Program-made: the position numbers and the translations under genes | Notes under the pieces: generated by a model | Told to the model about the DNA's origin: nothing | The model's input: the letters and a program-made list of their open reading frames with translations, nothing else | The model's database searches: none | Shown here: positions 10,135 to 20,707 of the stretch, piece after piece | Layout of the letters: each line of letters starts with the position of its first letter | Position numbering within the stretch: position 1 is the first letter of the stretch | Source of the DNA: Golubevia sp. BC0850 | Taxonomy: Eukaryota > Basidiomycota > Exobasidiomycetes > Golubeviales > Golubeviaceae | Direction: 5' to 3' | DNA length: 64,000 bases | NCBI GenBank assembly: GCA_012976225.1 | Contig: JAAVVG010000037.1 | Coordinates: 35,018 to 99,017, forward strand

Positions 10135-12135
10135 ATGAGTGAAAGGAAATCCAAATGGGATACAACGACCACAGCGACAGCGAATTCATCTTCGCCTGTT
10201 CCATCAACTTCAACTTCTGCTTCAGATGCAGCTGCTGCAGGTGAGTATGAGTGACTACCCACTACCTGATACTCCATCCACCCACTCACTTCTCTCCTCT
10301 TTCTTCCCATCATCTTTCATCTCAGCCGCTCAAGCAGCAGCTAAAATAGCAGCTCAATTCTCAGCCGCATCAAATCCAAACCCACCAGCTCAATCTCAAG
10401 ACCAACAAGATTCGAATCCAAAGAAAAGACCTCATCAAGATTCCGAGGCTGCTTTTCAAAAGGAGATAGAGATCAATGATTTGAGGAATAGGTACATGTT
10501 GACCAAAGGTCAGAATCAACAGCAAATCTTCCAGGAAACTGGGGCAAGCGTTACTACAAAGGTGAGTGAGTGAGAGGGGAGAGAGAGAGAGAGCATGCAG
10601 TAGACCTGTAGTCGAGAGAGTCGAAACACCAGAGAAATGGCTGTACGAGGACCTTTCAACTCTCAATTAAGATCCTAGAAGCAAATCAATTCAAATTTCA
10701 TCATCCATACCATCACTTCAAGAGAGCGAGAACTAAGATCTCCTTCTCTAGTCCTCCTTCCCCTCCATCTAACCCAGCCTCTCCCCCTCCCGTCCATCTG
10801 ATCAGGGTACTTGGTTCCCTGACATAGCTTTAGCTCCTCCAGGCTCAAAACCTCTCTATCTACACGTGGAAGCAACGACTCAAGAAATGTTAGATCAAGC
10901 GGTTGCCAAAGTGGAAGACCTGATCAAGAATGGCAACGTACCGGATTTGAACGTAGTAGATAGGAGGACTAGAGAAAGAGAGATGGAAAGAGAAGATAGG
11001 GAGAATGAGAGGGATAGGAGAGGGGGTGCAAGAGGGGTTAGTATCAGATCCATTGGGAAGGAGAACAGAGACGAAAAGAGACCAGATACGAGAGGAATAA
11101 CGGAATGATCTTTCGTATGGATTGGGTCTTTTACTGTTTTCGTTTGTTGAGGGTTTTGAGATCTTGCTGACTCTTCGTCTCCTTTCCTTTCGCTTTTGGT
11201 TTTCAAAAACAGCGTCATGAAGCCAAAGTCTTCATTCCATTAACTCCTCTGCCGAATTTCAACGTAAGAGCTAAAGTAGTTGGGCCTGGAGGGTTATTCG
11301 TCAAATACATTCAATCAGAAACCAACACTCGAGTTCAATTGAAAGGTCAAGGGAGTGGGTTCTTAGATCATGAAAGTGGAAGGGAAGGAGATGAAGCTAT
11401 GCATGTTCATGTTAGGTGAGTAGTCCTCTTCCTCCTTCCTCCTTCCTCCTTCTCTTTTCTCCCTTGTTCTTCCCCCCTACAACATTCACTGAAAGCAATT
11501 TTTTTCACATTCTTTTCTCTTCTCACAGTGGTCAAGACGAAAGTTCAGTTGCAGAAGGTAAAATCCTGGCTCTCGATCTTTTAGATGCAGTCACTACAGA
11601 ATATGAAAAGGCTAGAGGGTTTTCTGGGAATGGTCCTAGAGGTGGTCCTATGGGTAATTTTGGACCCGCTGGAAATGGATGGGGTGGAATGGGAGGACAA
11701 GGTGGGATGAGAATGGGTGGAATGATTCCAGGTCCTCCAGGAGGTGGGGGAGATTTACCTCCTCCACCTCCCGAAGAAGAACAGCCGCGTGAGTAGATCG
11801 AAGTGAAAGAAGATCTTGAAGATCGGGTTCTGGAGAGAAACTTGGAGAGAGATACCTGCGATTTCTGACCACTCTTCTCGTTCTTTCCTTCCCTCTCTTC
11901 TTTCTTTAAACAAACGATAGCCCCACCTCCAGCTGGAAGTTCATCTTATAATCAGATTACTTCAAATCCAACTATCATTCCCGTCAAAGTTTCACCTACT
12001 CCAGTTCCTCAAGTTGATGAGCTCACCAAATATTGGAATGATTACATCACTTGGGAGAAAAGTTTCAAAGCTTATCATAAGAAATTGCCTAGTAAGGAAG
12101 AAGGGGGACAGGACGTACCTCCTCAGTATCGATGA
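10135..12135 (+). CDS. KHDC4 (BLOM7)-like KH-domain RNA-binding protein
   Basis: Six exons (10135-10240, 10326-10561, 10806-11036, 11213-11415, 11529-11788, 11921-12135) give 416 residues. Exon 2 ends with EIEINDLRNRYMLTKGQNQ and GASVTTK, matching the first KH-like region of KHDC4. Exon 3 has GTWFPDIALAPP and PLYLHVEATTQEMLDQAV. Exon 4 has FNVRAKVVGPGGLFVKYIQ and VQLKGQGSGFLD, the second KH domain with its GPGG loop. The family is linked to pre-mRNA splicing and snoRNA host-transcript processing in animals. A Gly/Met-rich and Pro-rich tail follows (PPPPPEEEQP), then a short conserved-looking C-terminus (ELTKYWNDYITWEKSF). An Arg/Glu-rich stretch separates the two KH regions. Nuclear location is inferred. 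Confidence 0.88.
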
Positions 12136-12479
12136 GATATCACCGTAAGATTATTTGTTCTCTTTCTTTGTATTGTATCGTTATCCAAATTCATTTTTGA
12201 TTCTTGAGAAGTTAGGTGAATCTCTGTCGTTTTTCCTTCCGTCTAGCTTTTAAGGAATGACTTTGGAGATGCTAGGAGATCGTCTCTGGTTCTGAAGTCG
12301 AATGTCATCGAAGCAACAGATTCTTATAGAACATCCATTTCCTTTTGCAATCGGAGGTCAGGGAGACCTGCTCTCAAAATGGTCGATACGCAGGTGGGCT
12401 CATCCCTCGTCCTCTGTGCGAGGACTAAGTACTCGTCCTGTTTGAAAGCTGACTGATCCCCCTATCCTCCCTCCCCGTT
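12136..12479. other. 3' region of KH-domain gene
   Basis: No gene recognised. A short ATG frame at about 12379 (MVDTQ) runs into a donor-like GTGGGC but no continuation could be supported. Confidence 0.4.
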
Positions 12480-13750
12480 ATGTCTCAACCATTTACGTTC
12501 TCTTTTACTCAATCGAAAGATCAAGTCAACCAAGCAGCTTCTGTAAGTCCTGCTGGGTTGAGTTGGCCAGCGACTTCTCGTTCACATGTCCCCACCTCCA
12601 TGTTCTTCCACTCTTCATAGATAAACGGAACATTTAGATCTCGAACCGAAGTCTAAAGATGCATATACCCGAAAACCAAGCAGTCGCAGTCAACGACGTG
12701 AGTGTATAGACTTTCGCGTCGCTTTCAACTGCTCACTGACTCTTTAAGGAGCCTTCATTTTTCTCACTTCAGCCTCCCCTGGCTCAATTCATCCTTCCTC
12801 TCGATACTTGGAAATGGACTGTCCAGGCAAGTGGGTCTGAGTTGTGCCGGTGCAGCTCAAAGAGTCGACTCGAGATGATGAAGAAGCTCTCCCAATGCTG
12901 TAAAGCTTTCTACTTTACAGCGTCTCCTCTTAGGTTTCGGAATGTCGTCATTCAGCGTATGTTGAGTAACGGGCCACTGTTAAATCTTCTTGAAACAAGA
13001 GCCTCTATATCAACATCCATCAAGAAGGTTACGATCCCGTGTGGACTTCATCATTCTTCTCTTGAAAGGCTTTGCAAGTTACATCTCTCAAGCCTCAAAT
13101 AACCCTATGCTCAATTCTCACAAATGACATAACTGGTTTCTGGAAGTCTCTTTTTACCAACGCTCCATCTTTGAAGAGAATCGCCTGCCCAGCTACCGCG
13201 TCGACTACTGGCCGTCACGCAACAATCTAATCGAACACGGCAATGGAGCTCCAACTTTCTCTCACAGGTTATCTTGGATTTCTCAATCAAGCCTTGCGTT
13301 CTTACAGCAGAGAGACTCAACTTAAAACTAGATGAATATACCCAAGACCCTGAAGGTAGTGGGGTACAGTTGGGTTTTTACTTGGGTAGATATGCGTCGT
13401 TGGAGCTGGCGAAAGTTGTTGGCATGATTAAGATCTGGGAAACTCATAGATCTGAGGAAGAATTCTCTCTTATCGTGGTGGCTCCGGAGAGAGACGTCAA
13501 CAGATCTAATTTCTCCTCTTTACTCCAAGATCACAAGTTTCTCACAATTTCAATACAAGTGAAGATGTATCGAGAATGCGACTTTCAGTTCTTTTGGTTG
13601 GCTTTAGATTTTATCCATAATGGTTTCGGTGGTCTACCCCGGGGGTACCTTCCAGATCGAAGAAATCTTTGGTTACACTTTTTGAGATCTCGTTTCACGA
13701 CTCCTCAAAATCCTCGTCTTGAATGTGATGTAAAATGTTTTTGCGATTGA
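12480..13750 (+). pseudogene. degraded F-box/LRR-like locus
   Basis: A possible first exon starts at 12480 (MSQPFTFSFTQSKDQVNQAA) before a GTAAGT donor. After an acceptor near 12772 the frame reads PPLAQFILPLDTWKWTVQ, resembling the start of an F-box. It continues through FYFTASPLRFRNVV, typical of fungal F-box proteins, and LRR-like text (HHSSLERLCKLHLSSLK) up to a stop at about 13100. A shifted frame then carries ITLCSILTNDITGFWKSLFT and APSLKRIACPA. A last long frame (13274-13750) reads on with LNLKLDEYTQD and RRNLWLHFLRSRF. The frames do not join with convincing splice sites, so I call it broken. A gene with several short introns is the alternative. It is not clearly the same family member as the F-box copies at 16.7 and 52-53 kb. 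Confidence 0.5.
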
Positions 13751-14196
13751 TTGAAAAAAGTACAATCTTTCTTTGTGAATCTGTAACGGGTTTTTATTTC
13801 TGGAGACAATAAGAGAATTCAAGAAACGAAAGATGAAAAGAGTGACCGACTAGAACGGTAGCGTGTCAATGCCATTTCCGTTGTCCTTTCCTTCTGAAAC
13901 CTTCTCTGCGAGCTCTAAACCACTTCAAAGATCAGGGGAAGATAGGAAATCAAAGTGATGAAGCCGGAGAAGTCCGGAGAAGCGAGTCACCGAGTAGAAC
14001 TGTTTCACTGAAGTTCAGGATGTGAAGGAGACGAGGTCAAAAGACAAAGAGATCTCTTCCTTTGAGATGCACGTATGAGATGGAATTTGCGGTATGAGTT
14101 TGACGTATTTTGTTACAAATGCGAGGCAAGGAAAGAAAAGAAATGGAAACTTGAAAGCGACGCGTAGGCAACAGAAGCAGCTCGAGCTTTGCCTTT
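13751..14196. other. intergenic region, no gene recognised
   Basis: Lies between the degraded F-box-like locus and the 3' end of the WDR5-like gene. Nothing in it has recognisable coding character. Confidence 0.4.
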
Positions 14197-16501
14197 TTAG
14201 AAATCAGAGGAAGACTTGTCCAGCCATACCTAAGGCCAGAGAGAAACAGAGGAACAAAGGGAGGAAGAGAAATCGAATAGAGCGGGGTCAGTTTGGCAAG
14301 GGGAAAGAAGAATAGGAGGTAGGGAAGCGGATCGGCGATTCTCTTCCTCAGAACCCCTGTCTAACACCCTAGATCTTCCTTAATGAGCACGGACTGACCT
14401 TGACACATGGATCTTGATCCAGACTAGCGGAGGCGATAACCGGCAGAGTAGGATGAACGTCGACGGCCAGAACCGAATCTCTGTGACCCAGTAGAGTTTG
14501 AACGATTGTCTTCCTTTGTAGGTCCCAAATGTAAACTCTCTGATCTTCCGACCCACAGACGACATAGACTGTAGGTAATCCTGAAAGATCCATCTCGAAT
14601 TCCCTGGAAAGATCCTTAGAAAGATCTTTCGAATTTTGAGATTGAGATGATGATGGATTGCTCGAGGATTTCGAATTCGAATTTGAACTGATGTGAGAAA
14701 TGTCAGCACTTGTATCTCCGATATCGATCATTTCTCCATTCTCTCCTAGCCTCTTGGTCACTCCAAGAACCACTTTCTTTCTTCTTCGACCTTTAGTCAG
14801 GACTGCCCCTCCTGCGAACTTTTCCCGCAGATGTCCTTTGAAGGTCTTGAGGATTTTGGAAGTGTTCACATCCCATAATCGGATTGTTGAATCTAGAGAA
14901 GTCGCTAGTAGTTGACCTGAAGATGGAGTGAAGACTACTGAAGCGATGGGAGAGGTTGTTGAGCCTGGATTGACTAGAGTAGCTAAGCAATGTCCAGTTG
15001 AAGTATCCCAAAGACGACTGAAAGTAAATGAAAGAGATAGTAGAGGATGCAAAAGCAAGAGAACAAGAAATAGGAGAAGGGTTAAAAGAACAAGAGAAAG
15101 GAAAGGTCAGACGAAAGGATCGGTTGGAGATGGAAATTCTTGGCCGCCTCCTCTTCCTTGCATTCAACTCACATTAACCCATCGTACGATCCTGTGACTA
15201 TCGTAGTTCCATCTCTGTTAAATGAGACGCCACTGACCGCCTCCGAATGAGCTGGAATGGTTCTATGACATGTTCCTCTTCTGACATCCCATAATCGAGC
15301 AGTCTCATCGAAGCTTCCACTGACTATCAGACTGCTCTGAGGATTGTAGGCCAGGCAGAAAACGTACGATGTGTGCCCTGTTAGAAGCCTCAATTGCTCC
15401 CCCTTGTCGAAAGAAGCGGAAGGGAGTAGAGAAAGAGAAGGAATGGGAAAAGAACGAGCGAGTCAGCAAGGCAATAAAGGTACGACCTCAAGCGTGATCT
15501 ACAGATCTGTTATACAGGCAAAAGTGGCCCTATCAAAAGGTCCAATTCAAGATAGAGATCTGTTGAGGAGAAGAATTCTAGGTTGCGACCATCTCGAGAA
15601 CAACACAGATTCGAACTCGATCGACAAGACCTGCCTATCCCACCTGCTCTGGGTATATTTGCGATAATATCCAAATTCATCAGATCTTTTCCTCTCTCGC
15701 TACCCTCTACAAGTGGGATATGTCCATTCGTTCCCCTCTCGGTGTATCCTCTCTATCTCTCTTCATCCCAGTGACGTCGCTACTCACGCTCTTCATCCCC
15801 CAGATCCTCAGACTCCCATCATCACTAGCACTACTGAAGTATTCTCCGCAGTTGCTCCAACCAAGGTCGTTGATCCCCTTCATATGCCCCTTGAAAGTTT
15901 GAATCAGTTGACCAGTTCTAACTGACCACAGCTTGATTAGACAGTCCGATCCACCCGAGATCAAAAGAGTACCGTCCGGTGAGAATTTGATGGTAGAAAT
16001 GGATCTCTGATGACCTCGAATGGTGTAGAGGAGTTGGTAGTTTGGAGTTGAGGTTGAAGTTGAGGTGTTGTAGGTAGAGGGAAGATTTGGATTGGAGCTC
16101 GAAGGAAGGGGACTGGAAGTAGCTGGATTTCCATCTTGAGAAGGTTCTTTTGGGATGCTATTCTTTTGTTGATGATTGGAGTTTGAAGGAACTGGATTGC
16201 TATCGAGGTTTGTCTGTCCATCTTGATCTATCTGTCCTTCCACCTGCATCTTAACTCCCTCTCCCCTTTCGACTCCCTCTTCGGCTCCGTTTTCCCTGAG
16301 ATCTTCTGAACCAGCAGGAATCGCTCTCGCGTTGTGACCCTCTACTTCCCGCATCTCTGTATCTTCTTGTCCTGATACTTCTTGCTGTCCTTCCAGGAGT
16401 TCCTTCTGCTGCGTTTCGGTTCCATTGATGCGTGCGGCTTCTTCAAGAGTGGAAATCGATGCTTCTGGCCGCTGATTATCTTCTCGGAATTCGGAATCCA
16501 T
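14197..16501 (-). CDS. SWD3: WDR5/Swd3-like WD40 subunit of the COMPASS histone H3K4 methyltransferase complex
   Basis: Four exons (16501-15788, 15402-15173, 15017-14399, 14229-14197) join to 1,596 nt and 531 residues. WDR5 hallmarks appear in order: [124 protein letters not shown] and [12 protein letters not shown]. The tiny last exon supplies [10 protein letters not shown], the closing strand. Splicing between exons restores [15 protein letters not shown] and YDGLI-RLWD exactly as the family requires. Compared with the usual 310-335 residues, there is an N-terminal extension of about 170 residues, acidic then Ser/Thr/Pro-rich. There is also a Ser/Asn-rich insert of about 60 residues before the penultimate blade. 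It should act in the nucleus in Set1/COMPASS; that is inference from homology. Confidence 0.9.
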
Positions 16502-16569
16502 TCAGAGAAAGGAGGATGAGGAGTCAAAGAGAGTTGCAGGTTGAGACGTTGAGGAGTGACTTGCCATCA

Positions 16570-17947
16570 TCTGCTTCTAAACTTCTTCCTTCCCGAACAT
16601 TCATCATCCAAAGAGAAGCGTCTTTACTTCAAATTCAAGGTAAGCTCCTATTTCTTTCACTCTAGATATCTGAATTCTGACTTTCTCATCGTCCTTCTAT
16701 CTCAATTCTCCATCCAGCATCAAGATGACTTCTCATTCGATCAACGACCGTCTTCCTTACGACCTTCTCTTCACCATCTTCAAATGCCTCGATTCGACCC
16801 AAGTCTTCAACATCAGAGGAACGTGCAAGACTTGAAAGGAGATAATAGATGAGAAGAGAACCTTTTGACACACTCTGGCAGTCGAAAGAGAGTTGAGTGA
16901 GGAGTCCATCCAACCGCCGCTCCTGGATCTCTACGACGAGAAAAGTGGCTCTACTCTCAAGGAGGTCTCATCGAACTGGGAATTAGCTGAGTTTGAAGCC
17001 ATTGATCTTGAATTCATCATCAAAACTCTAGACAAATCTAAAGCAACTCCTCTACTTTTCCCAGTACCATCTGGTCGAATACTTCAGGATCGGTGGGGAT
17101 TTACTTCCAAACGAGCTATTGGGGGGAGAGTCAATGATGGAACAGTTTGGATTCGAGAATAGAACCCCTGGTAAATGGTTCCGCAATTCTCGCATTAGAC
17201 TTCTCAGAGAGACCCCAACACAGAGAAGGGATGAACTAGAGGGTTCCCCTCTGCGAGTTTTCTGGTCTCGGAACATCTACATGAACATGAAGGTCGGCTC
17301 CAAGATCAACTCAAAGGTGTTTAACAGTCTATCTTCTCTTTATATACATGAACATCAAGATCCTCATGAATGGAGGGAGCTGCTGGAACAGCCCTCGAAA
17401 ACATTGAAGCATTTGGGAATCATCTAAAAAAGAGATAGAGACACTAACGGAATCGCACCTCTTCAATTCCCACTTCTGCAAGCTTTCGAGTTCACAAACA
17501 CCGGTTCCGGGTTCCCTGACTGGATGTTGGTACCTTCAAACATTAAGCTCCGAATCTTCTCTCTCACACCCAATCTACCGCAGGCTGATGAGTTGATGGT
17601 GTCTTCACTACGCAGTCACCCAACCGAGCTCTCCGCTGGACTCCCAAGGCTTCAAATTCTCAAGAATTACTGTCCCAGCCATGTCGGAAACATCGATTTT
17701 TCTAGCCTCTACGATCAAATCCGTACCGAGGAGCCAAGGAGGGTACTGGATCTTCTTCAGACAAGAAATCAAAACGTCGAAGCTGAAATGGACGTTGGTG
17801 GAACGAAGATGGAACGTATCAAGAAAATAGTCATCGCCTTTGACAAGTACACTGCTCAACAACTAGATGAGCTTAGAGGGCTAGTGGAGAAAGTGGTAGA
17901 GATGACTGAAGAGAACGATTTCTTGGAAGTCAAGATTTGAAATTGGG
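16570..17947. repeat. left arm of the inner inverted duplication (F-box copy)
   Basis: This block matches about 52136-53515 in inverted orientation. In the 3' part the pairing is x to 70083 minus x without indels (17524-17940 against 52143-52559), and it slips by about 10 bp at the 5' end. Matching fades at the leader near 16570 and just past the stop near 17947. Confidence 0.9.
16725..17940 (+). pseudogene. F-box protein gene, broken copy 1
   Basis: Starts MTSHSINDRLPYDLLFTIFK and continues CLDSTQVFNIRG, an F-box-like helix pair (LPxDLLxxIFxxL) as in fungal F-box substrate receptors of SCF ubiquitin ligases. Stop codons then interrupt the frame: TGA within the string GCAAGACTTGAAAGG (TGG in the other copy) and TGA in CCTTTTGACAC (again TGG). 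The frame goes on as GSTLKEVSSNWELAEFEAID and FIIKTLDKSKATPLLF, stops again at about 17160, and a last intact piece (17524-17940) ends the protein. The second copy has Trp at the first two of these stops, so the damage arose after duplication. Introns cannot explain the stops. Confidence 0.78.
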
Positions 17948-18582
17948 AGGCTTCAACTTTGATAGGTGAGTTGATGTTTGTCTTTCATTCTGTAAGCTTG
18001 TTGGAATGAGATCCTTTTGACTGATTTTCGAACCCCTTCGTTTCCCATCGCCTAATTCTTTAAATGTTGACGTTGCCCCTACTGATATCTTCTCCTGGTC
18101 TTACCTGCCTCTTCCACCTTCAGCAAAGAAGCGTCGATTAGTTTTCTAGAAGTCTACAGTTCGGTATCCGAGTTAACGAAGATAGGCGCTAGCCATCAAC
18201 GCCTCAACTACTATTTCGTTTCTCTCTTTGCTTTCTATGCCTCAACCGTCCCCTTGGCAGTCTTTCTCACGAATCTCCCTACCGCAAGTTTATTCCCTCT
18301 CACCTCTCGACGCCGCCGTTCCCCTTCCTTTCTTCAAAACGCTCGTTGAGGATCCCATTGCCAACTTATTTCCCTTTTTTTTCTGCTTCTCCTAACCGAT
18401 GACGTGTCTTCCACCTCCTCTTTCGTCCTAATCTAAACCTTTGAAAGTCTGAATTCTAGTGGAAAATGGTCAGAGTTAGCACCAGAATGCCGAACAATCG
18501 AATGGAAGGATGATGAGAGCTATTAGGGAAAGAAACATTCCCTTCTCGAACCTCATTCCCATTTCATCGTCAGCTCGTCTTG
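17948..18582. other. intergenic region, no gene recognised
   Basis: Pyrimidine-rich on the plus strand from about 18060 to 18430, a likely promoter and leader of the NUS1 gene. No coding frame is convincing. Confidence 0.4.
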
Positions 18583-20244
18583 ATGATCGCTGCTTCTTCT
18601 GGTTCAGCTCCAATCCTCAAACAAAACCCAGATCCAATTAATTCAAGCACTGGCACAAGCAAGAAGTCCTTCAACATCGATTCCAGGCTCGATTCAATCC
18701 TTCCAAACGGGAACAACCAAAATCTACCTGACCTGAATTCAATCCTCAACCAACATTGCAAACAGAAGCAGAAACAGCAACATGATCATAAAGCTCATCA
18801 ACCTGTACCGATAGCAACCTCCTCAGATTCAACTCATTCACATCCACGGCGGCAGCAACATCGATCTTCCGCTGCAGCTAGATCTCCACTCACATGGATC
18901 CCTTTCATCCTTCTACTCCTCATCCACTTCTTCTATCAACTATATCTTTTCACAACATCCTCCACTCATTCGATCAAGAGGCTATCTGAAAGAGAGGAAG
19001 ATCTTTTCAAGAAAATCGAGCAGCAAGGAACTTTCAAGATTCCAACTCATCTAGCATTAGTTCTATCGTCTCCACCACAAACGAGAACTCGATTTTTGGT
19101 TCTGAGATCTTTATTTGGTGGAAGTAGAAGATCAGAAGGATTAGAAGAAAGTCGGATAAAGGAGAGAGAGAGAGCAAAGAGAAAGGAGATGGAATCTTTG
19201 ATTAGAGATGCCAGGAATCTAATACTCTGGTCAGGAATGATTGGAGTGAAGGAGGTGAGCGTTTATGATAAACAGGGTATACTGAAGAATGAAAGTAGGA
19301 GAAATCAGGAGCTGTTCAATGAGATATCAATCAAGAGAAGGAATTCTGAGAGAGAGGTGGTGGAATTCAACATCAAAGTCAAGCCATTTATCAAGGGTAT
19401 GCCAATTTCTTCTGAAGCTGAACGTGAGATTATCCCTACAGAACAAGAATTTGAGGCTAGAGCCTTGAGAAAAAGACGGAAGATGGGAATTGAAATTCAA
19501 AATTCGGCGAGCTCCTCCTCTACCCCTCCTGAAATGGAAGAAGAAACCTCGGTTCAAATGGTTTACATCAAATTGAATTTATTATCCTCAATCGATGGTC
19601 AACCAAGTTTATCAAAAGCAGCTTCTCAAAGTGTCGGCCAGACTTCTTCTAGAATCGAAGGATTGAAACAAAAACTTGGGAATGCGATTGAAAAGGTAGA
19701 TGCTTATGGTAGAGAATCTATGAAGGAAAGAAGAGATCTAGCGATCAAGGAATTAACTGTTCCGATTGTTGAACAGATTCTCAAAGGTGAGTCCTTTTAT
19801 TTCTTCCATCTTCTACATCAACTTGTTATCCCAACTTCCTTCGTTCTCTGACCGTCTCTGCTTCTCGCAATTGATTGGCACTCTTCAGAGCAAGGATCGA
19901 TATCAGAACCAGACCTTCTATTAATTCATGGAGGGATCTCAAGGGTCAGGAAATTAGATGGATTTCCTCCTTGGATCGTTAGGTTGTGTGAGATTGCGTG
20001 AGTACTATCCCTTTATAGCTCTTCCCCTCTTCCCCTCCCAAATAGACTGGCTTCATAACTGAATTTTGTCACGAAGATGTTGGATCGGGTCCTTGGGTCT
20101 CAACATGGGTTACTGATTCTCGACCTTTCTGGAACCCCTAACAGATACAATCCTCTAGATTCCCCAACTTCACCTCTTAGTCTTCAAGTCTTCGTAGAAG
20201 CTTTAAAGAGGTTCTCTGGATCCGAACAGAGGTTTGGGAAATGA
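18583..20244 (+). CDS. NUS1: NUS1-like subunit of dehydrodolichyl diphosphate synthase
   Basis: Three exons (18583-19786, 19889-19997, 20145-20244) give 470 residues. A Ser/Gln-rich N-terminus is followed by one membrane segment (WIPFILLLLIHFFYQLYLF). A helix with HLALVLSS and the pairing WSGMIGVKEVSVYDKQGIL match the cis-prenyltransferase-like fold of NUS1/NgBR. Exon 2 carries EPDLLLIHGG then LDGFPPWIVRLCEI. Exon 3 carries SLQVFVEALKRFSGSEQRFG plus a final Lys, the conserved C-terminus that completes the active site of the partner (Rer2/Srt1, DHDDS). The complex makes dolichol precursors at the ER for N-glycosylation and GPI anchors. The protein is longer than yeast Nus1 because of low-complexity inserts. 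The next gene is het-C, in the same direction; no functional link is known. Confidence 0.9.
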
Positions 20245-20707
20245 AGGGGCTTTCCTCAAAACTATCAAGACTCAGGCATGTCGAATTTCTCATGTCCTAT
20301 CTTTTCTATCTTTGATCCTGCCTGGATTTCAAGATCAATGCTCTGTTATGAATCGGAATTAGATGACAAATGTACCAATATTGCTCCCAGTCACTCTCAC
20401 GCTCGTTTCTTGTCAACTCAATACTTTGCTTTATAGAAACCATGAACATTTCATCCTTTGTTACTCAAGTTCTCACGAACTGTGAAGTTCATCTTCAGAT
20501 TCATTACGTTCTCAAAACAAGTTCGAAGGTTGGATGGAGCTCAGATTTCCAAGAACCTCCCTCGCCACTTCACGCGGTTGATGAGGCAGTGCTTTTTTAG
20601 CTTTATGAGGCGCTGAGACGTTGAAAGTTCGAGAAGGGGAACTCTCCAGCAACAACTCCCTCCAAGTGTTCTCTTTCCTTCAAATCACAACTTTAAAAAT
20701 ATAAAGG
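20245..20707. other. intergenic region before het-C
   Basis: No gene recognised. A 76-codon frame at 20370 has no domain. A leader-like stretch (TTTAAAAATATAAAGG) precedes the het-C start. Confidence 0.4.
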
